Assembly (NCBI GenBank): GCA_021648745.1
Contig: JAKISE010000026.1
Location: forward strand, 1-36,870
Length of the DNA stretch: 36,870 bases
Origin: Cyclobacteriaceae bacterium
GTDB taxonomy: Bacteria; Bacteroidota; Bacteroidia; Cytophagales; Cyclobacteriaceae
Direction of reading: 5' to 3'
The position numbers and the translations under genes were made by a program. This document shows, one piece after another, positions 29,503 through 36,870 of this stretch (the stretch's first letter is position 1; each line of letters starts with the position of its first letter). The notes beneath the pieces are model-generated. The model was given only the letters and a program-made list of their open reading frames with translations. It did not search any database and had not been told where the DNA came from.

Positions 29503-30875
29503 AATTAAAGGATCTTATTTCTGAACGATTTCTCTCTAATTTTTATGTTGCTTTTGATGCTGTAATAGCTAATAAAGTAAGGTCATTATTAACAGCACTG
29601 GGAATTATTTTTGGTGTAGCTGCAGTTATAGCTATGCTAGCCATTGGTAATGGGGCTCAACAGGAAATTTTGGAGCAAATAAAGCTTGTAGGAGTTAATA
29701 ACATTGTGGTGACCCCTGTTGTTCAGCAAACTGAAGAGGACATAACGGGAGAATCTGGCAGTACGAAGGAAAAGTTTTCGCCAGGATTAACCGTACGAGA
29801 TGTGGAGGGTTTGGTAAAAACAATTCCGGGTATAACTACTGTTAGCCCTGAGATATTAATTGAAACCTACATCATTAAAAATGGCACTCGAAGGTCTGCT
29901 AAATTGGTAGGCGTTACACCGCACTATTTCGATATCACTAGTTTTGTATTAACTGATGGTCGTATGTTTAATGAGCAGCACATGGGAAAAGGCGACCCTG
30001 TTTGTATTATCGGAAATAGCATTAAGGTTAAATTTTTTCCAACGGAAAACCCTATTGGAAAATCTATAAAAATGGGTGGAGTTTGGCTCAAAGTAATTGG
30101 TGTTTTAGAGGAGCGAACGGTTTCTCAATCGAGTATTTCTAAGCTCGGCATTCGAGATTATAATATGGATGTTTATACCCCAATTCAAACTGTATTAGTA
30201 AGGTATAAAAATAGAGACTTAGTAACAGAAGCAAAAATAAGGGGAGCAAATTCGTCAAGTGGTGGCATGTTTATGGTTTTCGGTGGCGACTCTGGAGAAG
30301 AAGAAAGTAAGCCCAGAGAAAACTACCATCAAATAGACCGGCTAGTAATTCAGGTTGGTGAAACTGAAATGCTAGCACCAACTGCAGAGATTTTATCAAG
30401 GTATTTAGAACGAAAGCATTATGGAGTTGTCGATTATGAAATAACGATACCCGAACTTTTATTAAAACAACAGCAGCGAACCAAGAGTATTTTTAATTTT
30501 GTTTTAGGCGCTATAGCGGGCATTTCTTTGCTGGTAGGTGGTATAGGAATTATGAATATTATGCTAGCTTCGGTAATGGAGCGAATTAAAGAAATTGGTC
30601 TTCGACTATCCATTGGAGCACGTAAAGAAGACATAATTATGCAATTCTTAAATGAGGCTGTAATGATTAGTGTTTCTGGAGGCATTATAGGTGTAATTCT
30701 TGGTATTTCTATGGCAGCTGTTGTGTCGCGATTAGCAGAAATACCCACAATTATTTCTCCACTTTCTATTGTACTTTCCTTTGGTGTTGCTGCAACTGTG
30801 GGCTTAATTTTTGGAATTGCACCTGCAAAAAGAGCGGCTGATCAAGACCCTATAACTTCGTTAAGACATGATTAA
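29499..30875 (+). CDS. MacB-like ABC transporter permease without ATPase domain
   Basis: FtsX/MacB-type permease, 458 aa. TM1 is at about 24-46 (RSLLTALGIIFGVAAVIAML), the large periplasmic MacB core domain spans about 50-325, and three more helices lie at about 330-356 (GISLLVGGIGIMNIML), 383-408 and 417-443. The conserved turn VMERIKEIGLRLSIGARKEDI after TM2 is the coupling segment that contacts the ATPase. No Walker A or B motif is present, and no ABC ATPase gene is in the window, so the ATP-binding partner must be encoded elsewhere. MacB of E. coli has the ATPase fused at its N-terminus; split versions exist in Bacteroidetes. It overlaps its neighbours by 4 and 8 bases. Confidence 0.9.
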   Translation: MKLKDLISERFLSNFYVAFDAVIANKVRSLLTALGIIFGVAAVIAMLAIGNGAQQEILEQIKLVGVNNIVVTPVVQQTEEDITGESGSTKEKFSPGLTVRDVEGLVKTIPGITTVSPEILIETYIIKNGTRRSAKLVGVTPHYFDITSFVLTDGRMFNEQHMGKGDPVCIIGNSIKVKFFPTENPIGKSIKMGGVWLKVIGVLEERTVSQSSISKLGIRDYNMDVYTPIQTVLVRYKNRDLVTEAKIRGANSSSGGMFMVFGGDSGEEESKPRENYHQIDRLVIQVGETEMLAPTAEILSRYLERKHYGVVDYEITIPELLLKQQQRTKSIFNFVLGAIAGISLLVGGIGIMNIMLASVMERIKEIGLRLSIGARKEDIIMQFLNEAVMISVSGGIIGVILGISMAAVVSRLAEIPTIISPLSIVLSFGVAATVGLIFGIAPAKRAADQDPITSLRHD

Positions 30876-32328
30876 ATTAGTAACCTTTATTTTATTTGTT
30901 GGTTCAATTTCTAACACTTTTGCACAGTCAGTTGGCTATACCTTAGATGATATCGTTCAAAAAGCACGCTCAAGCTCAACGGCTTGGTTGAGTGCAGAAA
31001 CTCGAAAAGAAAACCAATATTGGCAGTATAAAACTTTTAGGTCGGATTATGCTCCTCAATTGGTGCTAAGTGGCACGTTGCCGGCTTTTAATAAGAGCGT
31101 AACACCAGTAACTCAACCAGACGGTAGTGTTGTTTTTAGAGAAGTAAATAATAATACCTTACAAGTGGGGCTGGGTTTGAGCCAAGTTATTGGGCCTACA
31201 GGGGGTACAGTTTCAGTTTCTACGGATTTGAGCAGATACGATGATTTTATTCTGGATTACTCTCAATTTAGTAGCCAACCATTTGGAGTAGGGCTTAACC
31301 AGCCCATTTTCCAGTTTAACCCGTTTAAGTGGAATAGGCTAATTAAGCCATTGGTGTATGAAGAGTCGCAAAAAAAATATTTTGAAGAATTAGAGCAGAT
31401 ATCTATTAACTCTACTAGGCGGTTTTTTGATTTACTATTGGCTCAGATTAGGTTAGAAATTGCTACTAAAAATGTAGATAGTAATGATACCATTTATCAA
31501 ATTGCACAAGGGCGTTATAACCTAGGTAAGATTACAGAAAATGATTTGTTGCAATTGGAGCTTAATTTGGTAAACTCCAATTTAGCAGTTTCGCAGGCTT
31601 CAGTAGATCAGCAGTCTGCTTCTTTAAATTTAAAGGCTTTTATTGGGTTAACTGATAATGAACAAATTCAGTTAGAGCTTCCAGAAGATATTCCTGTGTT
31701 TGAAGTAGACGAAAACATTGCTTTGGCCGAAGCTCGAAAGAACAAAGCCAATATGGTAAACTATAAAAGAAGGCAATTAGAAGCTAAACAGGAAGTAGTA
31801 AGAGCCAAACGAGCCAGTGGTGTAAATATGAGTTTACAAGCATCGTATGGTCTAAACAACCAAGCTCCAACTGTTGGTGAGGTATATCAAAATCCTTCGA
31901 ATGCAACACGAGTGGGGCTACAAATGAATGTGCCTATTATGGATTGGGGAAGACAAAAAGCTCGCATAAGAACGGCTCAAGCTAATATGAAATTAGTGGA
32001 ATACCAACTAAAACAAGATGAAGAAACATTTGAGCAAGACGTAATTATTCAAGTGCGTAATTTTAATATGTTGCGTGAGCAGCTTAAGTCAAGAATAAAA
32101 TCGGATGAAATAGCTCAAAAAGCATATAATATATCTAAGCAGTTATTCCTCATTGGTAAAATATCAATTACAGATTTAAACGCTTCATTGGCAGCCAAAG
32201 ACAACGCAAAACAAAGTTATGTAAGCTCACTTAGAGATTTTTGGCTTGCTTATTATCAACTACGAGAGAAAACACTGTATGATTTTCATCATAGCCAGCT
32301 TTTGGTGAGAGACATCCAAACTAAATAA
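30868..32328 (+). CDS. TolC-family outer-membrane efflux protein
   Basis: Outer-membrane channel partner of the adaptor and permease upstream, 486 aa with a Sec signal ending at NTFAQS. Two repeats of the TolC fold are visible, with long helices (LEQISINSTRRFFDLLLAQI and QLKQDEETFEQDVIIQVRNF) and the motif GRYNLGKITENDLLQLELNL matched in the second half by LFLIGKISITDLNASLAAKD, the internal duplication typical of OEP proteins. It overlaps the permease gene by 8 bases, so all three are coupled. The substrate cannot be inferred; the family covers antibiotics, siderophores, lipids and peptides. Confidence 0.9.
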   Translation: MIKLVTFILFVGSISNTFAQSVGYTLDDIVQKARSSSTAWLSAETRKENQYWQYKTFRSDYAPQLVLSGTLPAFNKSVTPVTQPDGSVVFREVNNNTLQVGLGLSQVIGPTGGTVSVSTDLSRYDDFILDYSQFSSQPFGVGLNQPIFQFNPFKWNRLIKPLVYEESQKKYFEELEQISINSTRRFFDLLLAQIRLEIATKNVDSNDTIYQIAQGRYNLGKITENDLLQLELNLVNSNLAVSQASVDQQSASLNLKAFIGLTDNEQIQLELPEDIPVFEVDENIALAEARKNKANMVNYKRRQLEAKQEVVRAKRASGVNMSLQASYGLNNQAPTVGEVYQNPSNATRVGLQMNVPIMDWGRQKARIRTAQANMKLVEYQLKQDEETFEQDVIIQVRNFNMLREQLKSRIKSDEIAQKAYNISKQLFLIGKISITDLNASLAAKDNAKQSYVSSLRDFWLAYYQLREKTLYDFHHSQLLVRDIQTK

Positions 32329-32345
32329 TGGGTCTCTATAATGTT

Positions 32346-32372
32346 GTCATCCTAAATTTATTTAAGGATGAC
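32346..32372 (+). terminator. Stem-loop after the export operon
   Basis: GTCATCCT (32346-32353) pairs with AGGATGAC (32365-32372) around an AT-rich loop that can extend the stem. No clear T run follows, so termination efficiency is uncertain. The rest of 32329-32500 shows no gene. Confidence 0.45.
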
Positions 32373-32500
32373 TGAAGTGTTATTACAGGGACTTAATTGA
32401 CCCTAAGAATTAAAATGATTGACCTTAATAGGGTATAAATTTTATTTATAGTAAATTGAACTTTAGAAGGCTTGAAGTTTGAATTAGTTTAAATTTCTGA

Positions 32501-33112
32501 ATGAGTAATAGATTCGCGAGAATTCTATTATTGGCTTTAACCATCTTAATTATACAGCTCCAATCTTTGCGAGCTCAAACACTTAGTGGGGTTGCTTACG
32601 ACCAAGACAATATCCCTATCCCTTTTGTAAACATATTGGTAAAAAATGAAGGGAGTGGAACTTCCACTGATAAAGACGGGCAGCTATTCCTTATCCCGAA
32701 CTCAGGTAGGTTATTAGATGTAAAGAGGTTTAGGCAATCGGATTTTTTATTGTTTTCTAATTCGTTAGAGTCTTTTCAGTTATTAGATACTGCGATGAAC
32801 ACCACTCAACCTTATATTGAATTGCATTATGTACATCATTTTAATGGAGCCATTATGAATTTCATTCCTCTTGTAAAGCAACTGCGAATTAGAACAGTAG
32901 GTGGAGCTGGAGCTTTGCGTGTACAAGAGACTAATTTTCAAATGGCAGAAATTTACCTTGGGTTAGAGCGAGTTTTTAAGCTCGGCAAAAGGCGCAGGTT
33001 GCGCATTGGTATTTATGGTGTAGCGGCAGATTCCAACTTTGCCAGCCCCACGGCCACCTATAAAGTATCGTTTGACATAATAGATACCTGGAAACGGGAT
33101 TGGAGTTTTTGA
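32501..33112 (+). CDS. Internally deleted DUF5686/CarboxypepD_reg-like outer-membrane protein
   Basis: The 203-aa product has a Sec signal (SLRAQ), then the beginning of a carboxypeptidase-regulatory-like domain (LSGVAYDQDNIPIPFVNILV, GTSTDKDGQ to residue 61). From about residue 65 it reads like the extreme C-terminus of DUF5686 barrel proteins: GRLLDVKRFRQSDFLLFSN, SFQLLD, ELHYVHHFNGAIMNFIPLVK, LERVFKLGKRRRLRIGIYG and the final FDIIDTWKRDWSF. Full-length members have, as I recall, roughly 750-850 residues, so some 550-650 residues between the two ends are missing while the frame is kept. The fusion point is near 32681-32704. It is either a genuine in-frame deletion or an assembly collapse. 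The product could hardly form a full barrel and is probably non-functional. Confidence 0.65.
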   Translation: MSNRFARILLLALTILIIQLQSLRAQTLSGVAYDQDNIPIPFVNILVKNEGSGTSTDKDGQLFLIPNSGRLLDVKRFRQSDFLLFSNSLESFQLLDTAMNTTQPYIELHYVHHFNGAIMNFIPLVKQLRIRTVGGAGALRVQETNFQMAEIYLGLERVFKLGKRRRLRIGIYGVAADSNFASPTATYKVSFDIIDTWKRDWSF

Positions 33113-33113
33113 G

Positions 33114-34454
33114 TTAGTACTTCCCCACATAATTAAAAGGAGTTATTTGTTTTAACTCCTTTTTTATTTCGTCAGAAATATTAAGCCCATCAATGAAATC
33201 AGAAATAGAGCTTTCGGTAATTTTATCGTTTTTTCTGGTTAGGTCTTTCAAAGCCTCATAAGGTTTTGGAAAGCCTTCTCTTCGTAAAATATTTTGAATG
33301 CCCTCTGCAACTACTGCCCAATTATCTTCAAGGTCAGCGTTAATAGCGGTTTGGTTGAGCTCCAGTTTATTAATACCTTTTACCAACGAGTTTAAGGCTA
33401 TAATCATGTGCCCTAGGGGCACACCCACATTCCGAAGTACAGTAGAGTCTGTTAAATCGCGTTGCAACCTTGAGATTGGTAGTTTCGCAGACAAATGTTC
33501 TAAAATGGCATTGGCCATTCCTAAATTTCCTTCTGCATTTTCAAAATCGATAGGGTTTACTTTGTGCGGCATAGCTGATGAACCAATTTCACCTGCCTTA
33601 ATTTTTTGCTTAAAATAGCCCATCGAAATATACTGCCATATATCTCTGGAAAAATCTATGAGAATGGTATTAATCCGTTTAAAGCAATCAAATAGTTCTG
33701 CTAAATGGTCGTAATGCTCAATTTGCGTAGTTGGGTAACTACGCGATAGGCCTAAAGTTTCAAACACAAATTCATCTGCAAACTGATCCCAATCTTCATT
33801 AGGGTAAGCTACATGGTGGGCGTTCATATTACCTGTAGCTCCACCAAATTTGGCACCATAGGGTATTTCTTCTAATACTTCTAACTGACCATTTATACGA
33901 GCGTGAAAAACCGCCATTTCTTTACCAAGCAAGGTTGGGGAAGCGGGCTGCCCATGTGTTTTTGCTAACATCGGAATTTCGTTCCAAAGCTTTACCATGT
34001 TATAAATAAGCCCATCCACTTTGTTTATTAATGGGGTAATAATATCAGAAATACCCTCCTTTAAAGAAAGAGGGATTGCCGTGTTATTTATATCCTGAGA
34101 GGTAAGCCCGAAATGGATAAACTCCTTAAATTCTTCAAGCCCAAGTTTATCAAACTCTTCTTTAATAAAATACTCAACAGCTTTTACATCGTGGTTAGTA
34201 ATCTTTTCAGTGTCTTTAATTCGTTGTGCATCTGCTTCTGAAAAACCAGCATATAATTTTCTTAGTGCCTCAAACTTGCTGCTATCAAAGTTTACTAATT
34301 GGGGCAAAGGCATCTCACATAGGGCAATAAAGTACTCTACTTCCACTTGTACTCTGTACTTTATTAATCCTAATTCAGAAAAATAAGGAGAGAGCGTTGA
34401 AGTTTGGTTCGAATAGCGACCATCAATAGGTGAAACAGCTTGTAAAGGGTTCAT
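33114..34454 (-). CDS. purB: Adenylosuccinate lyase
   Basis: Fumarase/aspartase-superfamily enzyme that cleaves SAICAR to AICAR and adenylosuccinate to AMP in purine synthesis. The start at 34454 (446 aa, MNPLQAVSPIDGRYS) matches the known PurB N-terminus; the ATG at 34481 adds nine residues and overlaps the likely -7 promoter element, so it is unlikely. The superfamily signature SSAMPHKVNPIDFENAEG is complete, with the catalytic Ser in its flexible loop, and the other motifs TSQDINNTAIP and KTHGQPASPT are present. The E. coli-like long PurB type is indicated by QVEVEYFIALCE. It converges on the DUF5686 remnant with one base between the stops. Confidence 0.96.
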   Translation of the reverse strand: MNPLQAVSPIDGRYSNQTSTLSPYFSELGLIKYRVQVEVEYFIALCEMPLPQLVNFDSSKFEALRKLYAGFSEADAQRIKDTEKITNHDVKAVEYFIKEEFDKLGLEEFKEFIHFGLTSQDINNTAIPLSLKEGISDIITPLINKVDGLIYNMVKLWNEIPMLAKTHGQPASPTLLGKEMAVFHARINGQLEVLEEIPYGAKFGGATGNMNAHHVAYPNEDWDQFADEFVFETLGLSRSYPTTQIEHYDHLAELFDCFKRINTILIDFSRDIWQYISMGYFKQKIKAGEIGSSAMPHKVNPIDFENAEGNLGMANAILEHLSAKLPISRLQRDLTDSTVLRNVGVPLGHMIIALNSLVKGINKLELNQTAINADLEDNWAVVAEGIQNILRREGFPKPYEALKDLTRKNDKITESSISDFIDGLNISDEIKKELKQITPFNYVGKY

Positions 34455-34478
34455 AAAAGCAACATTTAAATTATGGTG

Positions 34479-34486
34479 CAAAAATA
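34479..34486 (-). promoter_or_regulatory. -7 element of the purB promoter
   Basis: On the minus strand this reads TATTTTTG, an exact TAnnTTTG. Transcription would start near 34472, downstream of the ATG at 34481, which favours the start at 34454. The -33 element is not obvious. Confidence 0.5.
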
Positions 34487-34527
34487 TGAAATTTGATAAG
34501 CGGAACTATTATAACTTCTGATATTGT

Positions 34528-34535
34528 TATTTTTG
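34528..34535 (+). promoter_or_regulatory. -7 element of the DUF5916 gene promoter
   Basis: TATTTTTG, an exact TAnnTTTG, 18 bases before ATG 34553. It is back to back with the purB element 50 bases away. The -33 element is unclear, and the leader would be only about 10 bases. Confidence 0.4.
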
Positions 34536-34552
34536 CTAAACATTTTGTATCA

Positions 34553-36781
34553 ATGAAACAGGCATTTTTAATTGTACTAATTTCAATACCATTTTTTGCT
34601 ATTGGACAAAATCTTCCAGAGAAAGCACGTGTATCTATTAGCAGAACTATTGACCTTATTAAGGTTGATGGGATATTAGATGAAGAAACTTGGGGCAAAG
34701 CTGATGTAGCCAAAGACTTTTACCAATCTTACCCTGTTGATAACGATTTTGCTACTTCTCAAACCGAAGTAAAAATAGCATTTGATGATAATTTCATGTA
34801 TTTCGGAATTATATGTTACGACCCATCTCCTGGTAAGTATATTGTAGAATCATTGCGGAGAGATTGGGGATTTAGAAATACAGAAAGTGTTGGAATTTAC
34901 ATTGACCCGTTTAATGATAAGACTAATGGGTTTAGCTTCAATCTTTCGCCCTATAATGTTCAGCGCGAAGGGCTGATTGCTAACGGCAGAGATGTAAGCA
35001 CCGATTGGGATAATAAGTGGTATTCTGAGGTTACCAATTTTGAAGACAAATGGATTGTAGAAATTGCCATTCCTTTTAAAACACTCCGTTACAAAAATAA
35101 TCTAACCGAATGGAATATTCAGTTTTTAAGAAACGATGTTAAGAATAACGAAATTTCGGCATGGACGGCAGTTCCACAACAATTTAGACCCAGTAATTTA
35201 GGATTTGCAGGTAAATTAATCTGGAATGAGTCTCCTCCTCCTCCCAAACCAAATATATCTGTTATTCCTTATGTATTGGGTCAGGTTACTAAAGACTATG
35301 AAGAAGGAACAAAAGCAGACCCTATTGGAAAGGTTGGCTTAGATGCAAAAATTGCAGTAACCTCTTCGTTAAACTTAGATTTAACGGTTAATCCTGATTT
35401 TTCGCAGGTAGAAGTGGACCAGCAAATCGTAAATCTCGATAGGTTTGAGCTATTTTTTCCAGAAAGGCGACAGTTTTTTCTAGAAAATAGTGACCTGTAT
35501 GCTAGGTCAGGTTTTCCTTCATCTCGTCCTTTTTTTAGTAGAAGAATAGGTATTGCTAGCGATACAAGTGGAAGTAGAGTTGCTGTGCCTATTATTTTTG
35601 GGGCAAGGTTGAGTGGCAAAATAAATAAGGATTGGCGCATAGGACTAATGAATATGCAAACAGCAGCTCGTAAAGGAAGTGTGTTGCCAGGTACGGAAAA
35701 TGTGAATGGTGGATCTAACCTTTCAGGTCAAAACTATACGGCAGCGGTTCTCCAGCGACAACTTTGGTCTCGGTCTAACATTGGTGCTATATTTATTAAT
35801 AGGCAAGCTACTCAATACGACCCAACCGATTCAACCAACTCTACTTCTGCCTTTAACCGTGTAGCTGGTTTAGACTTTAATTTTGCCGATAAAACTAATA
35901 CTTGGATTGCAAATGCCTATTTACATGCCTCATTCGACCCTGTATCTAAAAAAAATGCCATAACCCAAGGAACTTTCGTAGGGTACCAATCTAGGCATTG
36001 GACCCTTTTTTACGGGTACACCTTTATTGGCGATGGATATAATGCAGAAGTTGGTTTTGTTCCACGTAAAGGAACATTTAGTTTTGGTACGTTTAGAAGC
36101 CAGTATATTATTTACCCTAAAGCCGAATCAATTGTTACCATTAAGCCCGGGATTCGCGTCAACTATACCTTAATACCAAATGGTCCGTTGGCAGACCGAT
36201 CCTTAGATGGCAGTGTTGAATTTGCCTTTCTTAATACAAGCTCTTTAACATTAGGAATTAATCAACAATTCACCCATTTGTTTAGAGACTTTGACCCTAC
36301 TAGAACAGGAGGAGTGCCCTTGCCAGCCGGCACGGGATATACTTGGGGTTCTGGTAGATTAAATTTTTCGTCAGATGGTAGGCGTGCATTTAGCTATTCT
36401 GTAGCTGGGCAATACGGAACTTATTTTAATGGAAAAAAACTAACGACAGAAGCTAATATTGGGTACAGGTTTAGGCCTTTTGGGAGCATTTTTGTTCAGG
36501 CCATCTATAATGACGTGGCATTACCAGAGCCACATAGTAGCACAAAATTTTGGTTGATCGGACCTCGAATTGATTTAACCTTCACAAATAGTTTATTCCT
36601 TACTACTTTTGTGCAGTATAACGAACAAGCTGATAATGTAAATATTAATGCACGCCTTCAATGGCGTTTTGCACCAGTTTCGGATTTGTTTGTGGTTTAT
36701 ACTGACAATTATTTCCCAGAAAACTTCACTGTTAAAAACAGGGCTATAGTTGTTAAATTTTCATACTGGTTAAATTTATAA
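34553..36781 (+). CDS. DUF5916 outer-membrane protein with CBM9-like N-terminal domain
   Basis: 742-aa exported protein; the start at ATG 34553 gives a clean Sec signal (MKQAFLIVLI to AIGQ), whereas the TTG at 34493 would put 20 extra residues before it. Residues about 25-220 form a CBM9-like beta-sandwich (IKVDGILDEETWGKAD, FMYFGIICYD, ESVGIYIDPFNDKTNGFSF), as in other DUF5916 members. A barrel-like DUF5916 domain follows, with LDLTVNPDFSQVEVDQQIVN, ERRQFFLEN and PFFSRRIG, ending VVKFSYWLNL with alternating hydrophobic strands. The family is widespread in Bacteroidetes outer membranes and some members sit beside peptidase or glycan genes; no activity is established. It is divergent from purB. 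Confidence 0.88.
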   Translation: MKQAFLIVLISIPFFAIGQNLPEKARVSISRTIDLIKVDGILDEETWGKADVAKDFYQSYPVDNDFATSQTEVKIAFDDNFMYFGIICYDPSPGKYIVESLRRDWGFRNTESVGIYIDPFNDKTNGFSFNLSPYNVQREGLIANGRDVSTDWDNKWYSEVTNFEDKWIVEIAIPFKTLRYKNNLTEWNIQFLRNDVKNNEISAWTAVPQQFRPSNLGFAGKLIWNESPPPPKPNISVIPYVLGQVTKDYEEGTKADPIGKVGLDAKIAVTSSLNLDLTVNPDFSQVEVDQQIVNLDRFELFFPERRQFFLENSDLYARSGFPSSRPFFSRRIGIASDTSGSRVAVPIIFGARLSGKINKDWRIGLMNMQTAARKGSVLPGTENVNGGSNLSGQNYTAAVLQRQLWSRSNIGAIFINRQATQYDPTDSTNSTSAFNRVAGLDFNFADKTNTWIANAYLHASFDPVSKKNAITQGTFVGYQSRHWTLFYGYTFIGDGYNAEVGFVPRKGTFSFGTFRSQYIIYPKAESIVTIKPGIRVNYTLIPNGPLADRSLDGSVEFAFLNTSSLTLGINQQFTHLFRDFDPTRTGGVPLPAGTGYTWGSGRLNFSSDGRRAFSYSVAGQYGTYFNGKKLTTEANIGYRFRPFGSIFVQAIYNDVALPEPHSSTKFWLIGPRIDLTFTNSLFLTTFVQYNEQADNVNINARLQWRFAPVSDLFVVYTDNYFPENFTVKNRAIVVKFSYWLNL

Positions 36782-36791
36782 AGGATTTAAA

Positions 36792-36870
36792 ATGGCATTC
36801 AATTTTTTTAAAAGAAAAAAGAAAAAAGAAGGAGCACACGAGCATTACCATTCTTTACAAATTAAGGAAG
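36792..36870 (+). CDS. Start of a further gene, cut by the window end
   Basis: ATG 36792 opens a frame of 26 codons to the last base, MAFNFFKRKKKKEG then HEHYHSLQIKE. A short basic leader followed by a (Y/H)HxL-x-(V/I)KE strand recalls the N-terminus of ferredoxin-NADP reductase-like (PaaE-type) flavoproteins in Bacteroidetes, but this is too short to assign. It follows the DUF5916 stop by 10 bases, so it is probably co-transcribed. Confidence 0.5.
   Translation, partial: MAFNFFKRKKKKEGAHEHYHSLQIKE

Overview
This window looks like Bacteroidetes (Bacteroidota) DNA, most likely from the order Cytophagales. Three things point there: the 16S rRNA signature stretches (for example GCGTGGGGAGCGAACAGG and CTTACCTGGGCTTAAATG), a type IX secretion pair (porU-porV), and promoters of the Bacteroidetes TTG / TAnnTTTG type. 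The placement comes from remembered family signatures, not a search.

Layout. (1) 1-8393: four same-strand genes for secreted or lipid-anchored carbohydrate enzymes: a GH30 glycosidase, a GH36-like alpha-galactosidase, a GH2 beta-galactosidase with a C-terminal carbohydrate-binding module, and a sulfatase. They are tightly packed and suggest degradation of a (sulfated) galactan-type glycan. No SusC/SusD pair is in view. (2) 8394-9224: a short spacer, then a broken second sulfatase that stops about one third of the way through. (3) 9225-15330: a complete rRNA operon with three tandem, regularly spaced promoters, then 16S, tRNA-Ile(GAT), tRNA-Ala(TGC), 23S, 5S and a strong intrinsic terminator. 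The spacers carry heptamer tandem repeats and what looks like a decayed tRNA. (4) 15373-22584, minus strand: a five-gene operon, read as MBL-fold hydrolase, pssA, porU, porV and an M16-like protein without its zinc motif. (5) 22628-27862, plus strand: an FAD oxidoreductase, a large TolB-propeller/outer-membrane-barrel protein and a YicC-type endoribonuclease. (6) 28117-32328: a MacA/MacB/TolC-like export operon whose permease has no ATPase domain. (7) 32501-36870: an internally deleted DUF5686-type outer-membrane protein, purB on the minus strand, a DUF5916 outer-membrane protein, and the first 26 codons of a further gene.

How the parts fit. The right two thirds read as ordinary chromosomal backbone with a strong cell-envelope theme (type IX secretion, phospholipid synthesis, outer-membrane barrels, export). 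The left quarter reads as an accessory polysaccharide-utilisation segment. It appears more GC-rich, none of its enzymes has a type IX sorting domain, and it ends in a decaying gene exactly where the rRNA upstream region begins. That edge is either an old insertion boundary or an assembly join. The items most worth a second look are the triple rRNA promoter array, the tRNA fossil, the propeller/Omp85-like fusion, the DUF5686 internal deletion and the M16 pseudoenzyme in the porUV operon. I did not find a clear candidate for a wholly new system.
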